Origin: Mycteria americana
Lineage: Eukaryota; Chordata; Aves; Ciconiiformes; Ciconiidae
Length of the DNA: 64,000 nucleotides
Assembly: GCF_035582795.1 (NCBI RefSeq)
Contig: NC_134369.1
Coordinates: forward strand, 54,498,001-54,562,000
Direction of reading: 5' to 3'
In this document: positions 24,538-36,479 of the stretch, piece by piece
Layout of the letters: each line of letters begins with the position of its first letter
How positions within the stretch are numbered: the first letter of the stretch is position 1
Position numbers and translations under genes: made by a program
Notes under the pieces: model-generated
Databases searched by the model: none
Told to the model about the DNA's origin: nothing
The model's input: only the letters and a program-made list of their open reading frames with translations

Positions 24538-27049
24538 CTAAAAAAAAAACCCAAAAAAAAGAACATTTTTTTTAAAGGAAAAGTTAGAAAAATGTAGAAG
24601 CAAAATGTGGAACTTAAGCTTTTCAATGAACTGAGAAAACATTAGAGAGGCTTGTGTAGTACACTGCTTACCTTGAACATCTCAGCCTCAATTCTTGTGA
24701 ATGCCATGCTATTTTCATGGCAAAAAATTTAACAGCAACCAATGATAACATGGCTTGCGGAAGCCACTGCCTGACCCAGTTGCTGCAGATCATTCCTTGT
24801 ACAACTGAATCACTTCTGTTTTGTAATCGCCGTTCTGCTGGGAATGCATGTGCTTAGAGTCAAAACCAGCTACGAGCATAGATATAACTACTTCGTCTAC
24901 AACAAGAAACAACGACCCTTTACAGATAAACAGAATATAAGCACTTCACTGCAAGAACATAGGTCATAGCATTCTATCATCCCAGCTTACTTTCTGAGCA
25001 GCAATCTCTTGGCCTCTGTCTCCTGCAAAATAAAATACTAACTACAAATGTGGATGTACCAGGAAAGCAGAGAAAAGAGGCTAAAAAGGCATTAGCTCCA
25101 TACCACTAATAAGCCCCTCTCTCTTGCCACTGATGACTTCTGTCACCCAGCCTGACAGCAGCCACGCGCCCCCAGCACACGGCCGGGTCACAGCCGAGCC
25201 TCCCCCATCCAACGCGGCGCGCTGATGCCGCTGACACCGAACTGCGTAGGTACTGGCCACTACAGATGACAGATTTCACTGGGGCCTTTTAACTTGGCTG
25301 TACATCGAAAACTGCATCTCTGGCCAACAAGCTTTTAACCTACAACCAAATACTGCTGTTCTATCCAGGAATGTTTCTGTGCGCTGCTCAGCCCAGGGCA
25401 GCCAACCCCCCAGCGGAAGGAATAGCAGAGGAAGCACTACCAAGGCACCACCAAAGGAAGACTCTGTCCTTAGCAGGTCCTCAGCATTTTCCTCCTCCAC
25501 TGTGGGACGCAGGAGTACTGAACACAGTCCCTATCCTAGGCACTTACCAGGGATTTATGTGTAATGCCATTTGTTTGCACAGCTATTATGTCCCTTCAGG
25601 CTGGAACAGTAACCTCCAACAGCTTCAACCCGAACTTGCTTCTTTAACATCCACAGCTAGCCAGTTCGCTCACTTTTTCTTTACTATAAGTCATCATTCA
25701 TACTGTAACTTCCCCTGATGGGGAATGTCCAAAAAGAGAATGATGATCATTACTCTGGATGTATTATTTTTAAACATACAGATATCATATAAATACATAT
25801 GAGATAAATGTAAACCACATCACTTTATATACACCTACAGAATTTTATTTTTAAACAAATTACAGGGAGACTAGAAAAATCATTCAGCCCAAGAATCAAC
25901 ACATACACTTTACATGCCCAACTTCAAATGCTCACACCTGAAGTTATTAGTGTATTCTGAGGCAGAGAAATATAGGCTCAGAAGTACATTATTTCTAAGC
26001 TGCTGAGGTACATTTCAACTTCCTATCAACACCAAGCCAGATCCACACCTCCCTTCCTGCTATCCTGATGCTCACCTTGCTTCACTCCAGACCACACAGA
26101 TTAGTTCTGGGAAAATAATCTTCTTTCTCCTGCTGGTGAGAGCACATCACCCCCCTAATTAAATCCTGTCACTGCATTATACCCACCCTTGTTTCTGAGC
26201 ACCTCTGAAGAATAGGTCACTTATATTTAGGTGCTTAAGTACAGCCTCAAATGGCTAAAATTACAGAACCTACTTTATAACAACTCGGGTCAGCTTTCAA
26301 TGACCAAAATAATTTAAAAATTGCTTTTTGGTATTTATACTTCACTGCTTTGTCCACTTTTTCCTCCAGCACTAGAAATCGATCAGATCTGTTTAACTCA
26401 GGGGACACTATCAGGCTTTCAATGCTCCGATGTTTAGGTTTGTAGATACTGTAGAGGAATGTTATCTTGCCAAAAACTCCAAAATCTGAACTTCTCGTTA
26501 TATTTGTTTCAACAACATGAGCTTAAGATGGCCAAAATACCAGTGTCATAAAAGAAAAGCAGTCTGCTCAAGGATACGGCTAACCTAAAATGCACAGATA
26601 ACAGGTAAATTCAAAGCAACAGATAAACCTGCTAAATAACAAAAGATTGATAAAAAGACATCATTTCCAATGGGCATCATTTTTCCAACAGGCTTTCAAG
26701 AGAGGCAGATTTTGTATTGCACTGTACAGTAAAATTTCCCTACATTTACAAAGTCCTGTTAAAAGAAATGAACCAGGAGTTTTGACCAAGAAAGATCTGG
26801 GAATTTTCTCTTTACTCTGATACAATCCATAGAGTTTCATATTGAAATGAAACATTTATGCATACACACAGAGCCACACGTCAGTTAGCTATGGATGTTG
26901 CCTAAATATATATCCATATAAAACTTCAAAGCAAACACACTGACAGTTCTACTGCAAAAAGAGAGCAACAGGCTCCTTGATGCCCAAACTCTTCTTTCCA
27001 CGGTTATCTAATTATCCTGGTCTGTTGGCAGACTTAGCTGATGCTTATC

Positions 27050-27430
27050 TTACCCTTTTTGCTCTCCTACCTTCTCTTTCTCCCTTATTGACAAGTCCCA
27101 TTGCTTCTTTAAAAAATCCTGTTCACTTCCCCATCACTTCTCTAAAAACATTGTCTCATGTCTTTCCTTCTTTACCTTCTCCGAGTTTCCTTTTTTCCTG
27201 CACTCCTATATATGTAAGATACACTGCCAAGTCTCATAGCTTAGGCTTTCTATATATTGACATCCCCACTCGAACCCATCCTCCATCTTCCTCAACCCTT
27301 TGCAGGTGTGCTATTCAGGAACACTCTCTTCCAAAGCTTCACGTTTAAAAACATCCCCACCTCAACACACACACACTCCACATCTTCCTTTCAGGAATTA
27401 ACAACTGTTCTAAAAAAAAAAAAAAAACCC
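27050..27430. repeat. Pyrimidine-rich tract on the plus strand
   Basis: About 380 bases are strongly biased to C and T, dominated by CTTC, TTCC and CCTTC words. It ends in CA-rich sequence and an A15 run at about 27413-27427. On the gene strand it is purine-rich. The open frames inside it are compositional. Confidence 0.7.
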
Positions 27431-28319
27431 AACACAAAACCGTAGAAATTTGCTCTCCTCTGAAAATATCCCCAAAAAGACAACTTGGTACCTATTCCTG
27501 CCTATGAAATTCACTTCAATTATGTTCTGTTCAGCGTGCCACCACTCCTTGAAAGGCTTCAATGGGACTATTTGTGCCAGAAGAGGCCTTAGCTTTTCTC
27601 TGAAGTACACCACAGCTCTGTATATTGAAATCACCACTCAGAATTCAGTAACTATTTCAGCTTGCAACAGCAGTGTCATTGCTACTGATTTTTATTTTTG
27701 TTTCCCCAAACTCTGTGAATTACAATGCAGCAATACCACTGCATCACTAGTTAAGTTATGCAGACAGACAAACAGATGCAAGGGATCAACTGAAGAAGGA
27801 CACTGGGTGATGCAGTGTATCCTTTCAGTAAACATCTGGAAGCATAATGAAAAAAAAAAAAAACACTGCAACTTTGCTGGTAAATCAGTTTCTGTAGCAT
27901 TCTAAACCTAAAATGAAAAGCAGGATCAAAATAATTCAGTGGTAGAAGTTACTAATTTCTAGTTATCCACATAATCAATGTACCCCTGTAAGACTGATCC
28001 CTATTGCTCACACATCTCTACTTACAGCATTTAAAGCATTGATACCCACCCTTCCCAAAATGACACTAATTACTTTATTTTAAAAAAATCTATGTACATA
28101 AACTGCTAATACATCGTCCCTGGCACCCAGATATTTTCCCTGCCTTTATGCAGGCTGTATGAAGACAGCTACTTATTACCCAAGGAATTATTTTCACACG
28201 TTGGTACTTTCCAAGGGTTGTGGATTATTTACTGGAAAATACATGGCGCTTTTATTCCAAAGATACATTTATGCCTTACAAGCTTTAATTATGTTTCAAA
28301 CCCATACTTTGAGGTGAGG

Positions 28320-28440
28320 TATTTATATTTTAGATTGAAGATTCAAGGTGTGGAGGTAAGATAATTTGCGCTAAGCCATATCATCAATCAGCGCCAGTCT
28401 GGACTAACACCTTACAGTCCAGACTCCTCTTTTCTAATGC
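28320..28440 (-). mobile_element. Possible MIR/CORE-SINE remnant
   Basis: On the plus strand GAGGTAAGATAATTTGCGCT, then AATCAGCGCCAGTCTGGACT, then CAGTCCAGACTCCTC follow the order of a reverse-complemented MIR (the GAGGTTAAGTAACTTGCCC part, then the CAGAGCC-GGACT part, then the CCAGACTCC part). The similarity is partial and judged by eye. Confidence 0.35.
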
Positions 28441-30282
28441 TTCTTTAACCAACAGTACAGGCAGGTTACATGGTTCCTAATTCCTAGGCAGAAGTGTGAA
28501 ATGTAATTTACACCTTTTCTGTGCAAGTGCCGAGAGACGTTTATGTCTGAGAAACTCAGCTCAAGAAAACAATGCAAAAAGATCTGTGCATCTCTTTGAT
28601 AAAGGTTTCCTCTTTCACAAAATGTTCCTAGTGAAATGCAAAGAGTCTGAAACAACAAAATCATTATTCACCTTTCATCACGGCTATGTTTTCAAGGAGG
28701 CATTGGATCTCATTCTGCTCTCAGGAAGCTTAAACCCGGGAAATACTTCCACTGGAGTAGAGTTAAACCGTGTACAGAGAATCTGCCCCTATTCTCCTGC
28801 ATGAACGGGGAAATTATTTTTGGATCTTATGCTGGTCTGGTGGAATTCCACAACCTGAGTAGGATCTGTCAGCATTTCAAGTCTCCACTGGCTAACTGTG
28901 GAGAGAAGCAATGCGTCCAATGTCAAAAATCAAGACTGCATCTCTGAAATTCTCCAAGGGGGAAAATAATCTGTCTTTTGTAGCAAACTTTCAACTTACA
29001 GTTTAACAGACAGTAAAGTGAATGCCATGTAGGAGAACATACCAGAATCTGAATCCATCAAAACACTATGTTCGGATAGCATTAAAAAGATCCAGCAGAA
29101 GCCCCCGAAAGTCCAGTGTTGTTCTGTAGCCCATATTCAGCCTCTGAAGGTGGAAAGTAAGTAGAAGGCCACATGATCACTCCACAGCCAGTGCAGGATC
29201 ATTTTAATTCAGAGCGTGGTCTTGCATGCGCATTAGCTGAGTAGAAGATCCCAAACTGTGGACTTCTTTCATCACATCCCTTGACAGATTGCATCCATAA
29301 TCTCTTATTTGCAAGTGTGCCTGCAGGTAAAGCAAACTTCCCCCATCCTGCTGAGTGACCAACCTCATCCAAGACCTTTGCAACAATCAAAACCATGTTA
29401 GACTGGGTCCTTCTCTGAAGATTTGATTGCCTAATGCACAATATAGCAATTTGGCAAAATTGAAATGGAAAAGGAGGAGGAAATACTCAATGGATAGAGC
29501 ATTCAGACACGCTGACACCCCAACAGCTCACTAAATAAGGAAACCAACTTCTTGGTTAAATGTTGGCACGTGGAAGTTAAATGAAACATCAGTGGCTGAG
29601 AGTGATTTGTTGTAAATCAAGGAAATTAAAAAGAAAGGGGTAACAAACATGTTCTTTATGTCATCTGGGAAACAAGAATACAGTAAATTAAACTGTCTAG
29701 CTCAAGGTACCCAACATGTAGACTAGTGAGGAAGACTGAATAGTATTTATTGAAAACAAACTTTAAAAAAAGTGGAATATTAGAGTACGAAGGTATCCTG
29801 TAGGGACAGACTGGTTCTCTGCCTCTTCTGTCATCATGTCACATGTGCATTTACCTCAGGGCTCTCTTCCCTGACCCATCTCTTATAGCACAGAAGAAAT
29901 CATTATAGACAAGAGATACTGAGTTTCTGCTAATACCTGTCAGCTTCAGCTTCTTTATGCCAATCTCTCTTCCAGGACAGTGTTTAGCAGAATACTTTAT
30001 CTCAGGCTACAAGAACTGAAAATAGGAAATTGCTAATGATGTACAATTGATGGGACATCAGTAGTTGCCAAAAGCAAATGTTATCTGCCAAATGTGTAAC
30101 TTTATTCACTTCAACTCTCTTATCCCAGGCATAAATTTGATGCCATCTGCCTAACTTCTTCTATTTTACTGCTCAAGGACAATTTTACATCTCTTAAATT
30201 CCATAGTCTGTAGTCCTAACAAACTGCAAATCGAGGATGCATCCAACAAGCCATTCACCTGAACAACAATTTTTGGGGTGGG

Positions 30283-30362
30283 ATGACGACACACAGACAG
30301 GACGGCACAGGGCGACGATGGGACGATGACGGGACACGGAGGACAGAGGACAGAGAGAAGTG
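30283..30362. repeat. GAC/GGACAG-rich imperfect simple repeat
   Basis: Words GACGAC, GGACGG, GGGCGACGAT, GGGACGATGACGGGACACGG and GGACAGAGGACAGAG follow in series. The stretch is purine-rich with several CpGs, in contrast to its AT-rich surroundings. Confidence 0.75.
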
Positions 30363-31680
30363 TATGCTGATAATCTGATCACACTCATACCTTGTCTAAG
30401 GACATTTAATAAAAATAATTCAATCTTCTGAGTTATTTTTTGTATAAGTAGAAAACCACGGCTAGCGATTCTTCATTTTGGTGATGCTGGAACTACTCAA
30501 CAACAAACTAAACCATGCTGCTAAATCAAAATATGAGGAGTAGGGAGAAAGAAGTAGAAAGTATTTCATAAAAGTAAGTTTTCTTTCCAATTCGATTTCC
30601 TCACTTTAATGACTTAATACTGAAACACTGAAGTAAAAAAAAAAAAGGGGTTCTCTTTAATAGGTTGAGGATGCCACTCCCCAAAAAATCCCAGCAACTG
30701 GAATGGTAAGTTTCAACCCTATGAAAATGCCTTTTTCCAATTTTCACTTTGATACAGAACTGTCAGCAAAAATAGCTTTATGAAACATTTTACAGTTAAT
30801 GATTTATAATTTTCTGATATAAAAAGTTAGACGGGAAGCTGTCTAATAAGTTATAGTAAGTGACTTGTCCACAAGCAGTACAAACAGAACATTACAGTTA
30901 TCAAGTTTCATATACAATAAAAATGTCCCAAGAAAACAGCATGTTCTATTTGATCCTATTTGGAGGATTTCTGTTGTTATTAAGACAATTTTATATCATT
31001 TTTTTGGTCTTGATTCTTGTAAATGTGTTTTCCACATATAGAAGCCACCTGCATTAGCTTAAAAAGCAAATTTCATCAGGGTACAATTTTAGAAGTACAG
31101 AGGTACAGTATTAGTAGATCTCTTTAGGGAATTACTCTCCTCCCATCAAATTTGAAATATATGTAACTATTCTGAGTTTTGTATGCTTTGAGACAAAGAC
31201 TAATAAAGATTTCCAAACCAGAGAGACATTGATCTCACCCTTGGAAAGCCTGCTTTTTAAGAACCACCCAGCAAAACTCCATGCTCCTATCTTCCCAAAC
31301 ATCTTTATCACAGCACTTCAGTCTCCTGTAAGGAACCACCCACAAAACCAGTGTTGCAAAGTCTCCTGAAGGCCACCACTTTCCAGCTAACCTGGGTGAG
31401 CAGTATCGAAAACAGAAGACGGATGTTCAGAGCTGAGAGGACTCTCAGTTTCCCAGTTTCTACCCAAACCCTGTCTGCAAGCACTGTTTATAGCTGTTTG
31501 CAGTATTAAACTTCAGCTTGAGCAATGTACTTACATTTGTGTGCAATTCCCAAATTATATAGCAACGGGCAAAGGACTACTCATGAATTTGAAGCTATGT
31601 ATAAATCACTGAGTCAGGAGCTTCTTGAATTAAATCAAGATTTCCAGTATAATCACTTTGACCGCAGCGTTGTTTCACTA

Positions 31681-31700
31681 GCAGTAGCAGCAGCAGCAGC
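31681..31700. repeat. Short GCA trinucleotide repeat
   Basis: GCAGTA is followed by four GCA/CAG units and GC. The repeat is short, with one interruption. Confidence 0.9.
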
Positions 31701-31859
31701 GATACACTACACACACTCCCTTCTTACTGGTCCTTCCCTCAGAGCAACTGGTTCCAAGTTCAGGATGACCTCACCAATTAAGAAGGTATTACTACTTAAA
31801 ATGCTTACAGTGACTTGAATCTCAGGAAGTCCCAACCCACTGCAAAACCACCAAAACCA

Positions 31860-31960
31860 ATCTCCGTTTTATTCATGGCAAAACACAATGGTTTGGCAAG
31901 ACTAAATGACATGCCCAGGACGATACACTCCTAAGAGTCAGGAATGCTACACTGGAGTGA
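31860..31960 (-). mobile_element. Possible MIR-like remnant
   Basis: GCAAGACTAAATGACATGCC followed by CAGGACGATACACTCC and GAGTCAGGAATGC resembles a reverse-complemented MIR core (TTAAGTGACTTGCCCAAGG then ACACAGC). It lies a few hundred bases from the better MIR fragment at 32.1-32.2 kb and in the same orientation. The match is weak. Confidence 0.3.
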
Positions 31961-32119
31961 CAGCTGGTAACATTTACTTTCAAATCATTGGTAAGAATTG
32001 AAGTCTTGAAAATCATAACAATTGTACAAAACTAACCCACGCACTTCACTGAGTTAGTAGCCATGACTTCTATATTGAGCTTTACCATTTGTTCACCATC
32101 TCCTTTTCCTCTGTCCTCT

Positions 32120-32225
32120 CTGGGAACTAGATTCCCATCAGGGAAAACAGGCCCAGAAATTTGACGCAACTTGCCCAAGATGGCCCAGCCAGTACCCAGG
32201 CCGCTGCAGGTCAAAATACAGTTTT
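32120..32225 (-). mobile_element. MIR-type SINE fragment
   Basis: Read on the minus strand, the segment contains GGCTGGGCCATCTTGGGCAA followed by GTTGCGTCAAATTTCTGGGC and then CTGTTTTCCCTGATGGG. This aligns well with the MIR core region, which I know as a GTGTGACCTTGGGCAAG motif followed by TTAACCTCTCTGTGCCTCAG and TTTCCTCATCTG. Substitutions are many, as expected for an element that predates birds. It is an ancient SINE fossil inside a FOXN3 intron. Confidence 0.65.
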
Positions 32226-34449
32226 CAATGCAAGTCACGTATTTTGGAATTAATACTCATGTACTGGCTACTAATAAAATCCAAAGTATTCGTAACTTGT
32301 GATAGCTGCTACTGAAGAAAGCAGGTGCTTCAGTTGCTGTTTCTTTTTAAACGTAATCAAACCATACAAAACTTGATGAAATACAAGGACTTCCATAAAC
32401 TGAAGCAAAAAAAGTATTAAAACTATGTTCCTACATGCCCTTTCTTAGCATGTATCTTTCACAGTATCTTTCATGCTTTATTCTTGGTGCCAGCTGGATT
32501 GTATGTTTCAGTAGAGTCTTGCACAGAGCTGGCTACTTTGAACTTCTGCCTTTAGTTACAATATAGAAATATTTGGTCTGTGAAAATACTGCAAAGTGTT
32601 AATATTTTAGGAATTGATTTCTGATGTCAACACCCCAACTATAATTGCATTATTTCCAACCTTTAGTGACAATGTGAACAATCAATTTCACGAGTCTATA
32701 CAGTAAAACCCCCTCAAACACAAAATAAGCCTAATAATGATGTTTTACTCTTTTAGTCTGCCTTCTTTTTTGCATGAAAACTAAAGCACGGTGTGATAGG
32801 GGTAAATGGTAAGCAATGTTTGTGCCAGCTCAGACACCATTTCAAGATTTCATATAAAAGCAAAAGCTGATTTTAAAATTCATGTGTGGTTGTTAGCAGT
32901 GTTTCACACATGGGTATGGAATTTTAAACGGTCATTTAAAACCGTAAAGCTAATTAATCAATCTGTTACAAAGCAGGAATAGTTTACTCCGGATTTTCTA
33001 ATGCCACTGAGATGGGATTCCTTTCTGACAGACTATATTAAAAGACTAAATTTTAATAAGACTTTGAATGATGGCTGTAGCTAACTTCTTCCTAAAGATG
33101 CTTTCAGCATCCACATTGCCTACACAAGCACGGATTTTTATCCTGCTGCAAAGGTAGCTTTTAATCCTAGAAGATGCCTTCAAAGTCAAGAGCCAACACA
33201 TGTAACTGTCCACCAAACATGAATCCAGACTCTGTCACAATCTGCTTTAGAGGTATCCACATTTCACAATGATGGTTAAATGTCTGTAGGACAGGCAAAG
33301 GCCTTAATGGACCAGAGTTTTAAATTTTCTGACTTGTCAAGCTGTTATACCATGAAGTGACACTCGGGTTCTGCCTCCATCTGACTGTCTTTTTGTTGTG
33401 GAAGTAACCGGGACACTCAGAGTCAGACTCTCAGACCAAACGGGTGTTTTCAGTCAGGTATTAATACCTTTGGCCAAACTGTAAACTATGTCTCTCCCTC
33501 TTCAGATCACTTCCAGGCAAGCTTGTCTTGAGAAGATGGGGCATTTTGCAGCCCTGATGGCTTGAGCACATGCTTGACACCACAATCTGATACGACAAAC
33601 AGAACTCTAAATCTTCAAGGGATCAAACAGTACCAGCATGCTTACTGCCCTGATCACTCACAGCTTGATTTACAGACCACTGTAGTCACTGACAGAGCAG
33701 AGAATGAACTGTGAGATTCTAGATGATGCTCAGCATTGCAATGAAATTTTTATAGCCCAATTGCCTTTTATGTGAAAACTAATTTTAAATGTGATTTTTC
33801 ATGCAATTGTTTCTTGACATGCAGTAGTAATTAATTTGCTTTAAGTTGCCCAAGATTTTCCTAACATGGTAGGTAAGTGAGACCCAACTGCAATTCATAG
33901 GACAGGCTGCTTTACTTCCTTAGGTATCCATTCACACATGCACAAAAATATTTCTCCTTTGTAATTTAGAGGACCTCTGAGGTTACGATAAAAACTACCA
34001 CCCTGGCAGAAGTTTCTGCCCTCTGCTCCTGGCACCAGCCAATTCTACCCAACATTTGGAAGGATTCATAAACTTCTGAGCCGACCCTGCATTTCAGTTT
34101 GAAGGCACAGAGGAAGGCCTCGTTACTTGCAGACATTAAGGAGGGAGCAATGTGAATGAGGGAGCCATCTTTCTGTTTTCATCTCCCTCTCGTTTTTGAT
34201 GCCCTGACACAACAGCCCACTGGGAAGGTGACATGGGGAGAGAGATATGCCAGACTTGTAGAAGGCTAGAATTTCCTTCTGCAGAGCGACCTCTACAAAC
34301 TAAAATAGCAATAAGCCATTTGCCAACCTGCAAGCTATGATCCCTGTGAAATGACAGTGCCCAAGTCTCCAAATCACTTCCACGCAAACACCTGCAATGC
34401 TGGCAAACATGCGCATGTGATAAAAATCTGCAGTGTGTTTAGTACATGC

Positions 34450-34770
34450 AGCTTTACTATGGATCTCCTCCCTTTCTTGTCTGCAATCTTCTCCTGCTCT
34501 CCAGTTCCTCCAGGAGTTCAGATTATTCTGCGTTTTCTCCATCCTTTTCTGTGCACATACTGCTTTATTTCCTCTTCCCTCTCTCACATAGCCTTTTACC
34601 CCTGCACTCTCATTCTACCCCAACTTCTCTTCCCCTTTTCTATGCCCCCACAAACCTGGCTTCTTTAAATTTCTGATCCTTTGAAGATCTCTCATTTTAT
34701 TCTCCCCACTAAGCCCAACGATAACCTCCTCTCCCTGATAAAATCTCTCCTTTTTCCTACCTACACCTAG
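34450..34770. repeat. Pyrimidine-rich tract on the plus strand
   Basis: About 320 bases of C/T-rich sequence with many CTCC, TTCC and CTCTCC words, similar in character to the tract at 27.05-27.43 kb. No coding sequence is recognised. Confidence 0.7.
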
Positions 34771-35940
34771 CTGGGATTGCTCACCCTTTTACCGCGCGCA
34801 GCCCCTGTAGGCTGTTAGGAGAGGAGGACAAGGACCACTCTTCTCTCTTTCCAGAATGGACAGTTTCTTGGTACCTCATGCTCTCCCCAGAGAGGAGCTT
34901 CTCAAGAGGCATTTCTCTGGCAGGGTCACAAAGCAGGCTGACAATAGCTTTCCTTGGCTGCGCAGGAAATGCTTTGATGGTAATTGATTCTCTTCCCGAG
35001 GCAGAGTATCAAAGTGCGAATCAAGGCTTCCCCTGGAATTTGGATTTGGTTGCGTGAGCTAGAACAATAGTGGTGATGCTAGACAGGCTTGATAATGGCT
35101 TCTATTTTAACTTCTGCCTTTATTTTTTAGAGCTGCCTGTCACTTGGCATTACTACCGTGCTTGCTGACCAGCGATATGTTTGTTTTCTTGTACTCCTTG
35201 CTTTTTGCAGCTGTATTCCTCTACGGATTCCTCTAATACCTTCACTGCAAGCTCTGTGGGGCAGGATGATTCCTGCCCTATTTGCACAGCCCAGTACAGT
35301 GGGGGCCAAGGCCTCTTCAGCGCTCTGTTAATATACAGCATCAAAACCTCGGGTCTGGTCACAGAACAAGGAGGACAGTATTGGCAGGAAATGAGACCTT
35401 TCCTTGCTCCCCGGAGCCTGCCTACTGCCTTGCATCAGACAGAGCAAAAAAGCAAAATGGGCAGGATGTGTGCAAGGAAGGAGTTGAAACAGTGCCCAAG
35501 TGAATGGAAAGTATCCAGATGGCTGTGGTAACTCACACGATGGGAGTCAAATCAAAACAAAATGAAAACAAAACCATATGCCATATATGTACCCTTCGCT
35601 CTCTTGCTCTCTTTCTCTCTCTGCCTTTCTCCTGGCTGTTGCCCCAGGTCTTTCTATCAGTATGGATAATAGTATGTTGCTCAATTATGTGTATGTCATG
35701 AATAACAATAACCCCTCTTTTACATTAGAGATCACGGATTACTATTATTCATGTAACAAAGAATGTAGTATGAACCACAAAATTATACTCATGTAAGGGT
35801 CAAGGAAGTGTAAGGGTCTACAAGGGAAGTTGTATTTCTTAATTAAATCCTTCTTTTTATCTGGTACGCTGTATACTTATAAAAGAGAATATTAACTTTA
35901 CACGTCTATGTTGCTATATGCTATAGAAATATCTACTCAC

Positions 35941-36006
35941 AACCTGCTTGTATCTCAGGGGGAGTATTCAAAAGCATCATGGCAGTGGCAGCATCAATGT
36001 CAGGAT
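35941..36006 (-). CDS. FOXN3: FOXN3 internal coding exon, 66 nt (symmetric, skippable in frame)
   Basis: On the minus strand the acceptor TGATTTTTCCAG (AG at 36008-36007) is followed by AT, completing an Asp codon. Next come 21 codons encoding [19 protein letters not shown] then Ala-Gly, and a final T. The donor is GTT|GTGAGT (GT at 35940-35939). The single trailing T joins the TT that opens the 109-nt exon, giving QAGFPPG as in mammalian FOXN3. The exon enters and leaves in phase 1, so skipping it removes exactly 22 residues without changing frame. Human FOXN3 isoforms of 490 and 468 residues differ by 22, so this is probably that cassette exon (inference from length). A second GT three bases upstream could also serve as a donor in frame. 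No other coding exon was recognised upstream within the window. Confidence 0.92.
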
Positions 36007-36479
36007 CTGGAAAAATCAACCAATAAATACATTATTTACAACTGGGCTAATCTTCTTGCCCTCGTTGCTAAACTATAGGTTCAACCACATCTCTGCAGTG
36101 AAAAGCTATGAGTTCATTATTCAGAGGGCTCGTTGATCACACATTGAATTTACCCCCAAACTTGCATGTGATCCCATTGCTACTATTAAGTAGAGCACAG
36201 TGATGAATGTCACCAAACCATACTCGTGTGTGCATGATACCTTTGCTGTTAGCCTCATGAATTCGCTATTGAATTCTGTGGAGAGTATTTCGATTTTATT
36301 ACAAAGGATCTGTGAAAGCAGGTGCAACATCACAATTTGGAAGCAACACACAGGGAAGGGCTGACAGTAGAGTGGGAAAGCGTAAGGAACATCTACACCT
36401 GAGCAAGTATAGAAGAAGACACTCGGTCATTTCGATTTGTTGATAAGGATTTCGGCGATGTTTGAGAAAGTGTTGGAAG

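Larger units (their letters stand above)
24538..35940 (-). other. FOXN3: FOXN3 intron between the 66-nt and 109-nt exons (11.4 kb)
   Basis: The intron is bounded by GTGAGT at 35940-35935 and by TAG at 24540-24538, read on the minus strand. It contains pyrimidine-rich stretches on the plus strand (27.05-27.43 kb and 34.45-34.77 kb), one good and two doubtful MIR-like SINE remnants, a GAC-rich simple repeat near 30.3 kb and a short GCA-type repeat at 31681-31700. No protein-coding gene was recognised inside it. Confidence 0.88.

Noticed and set aside
24393..24575. Plus-strand 60-residue open frame
   Set aside because: It is the complementary shadow of the 109-nt FOXN3 exon.
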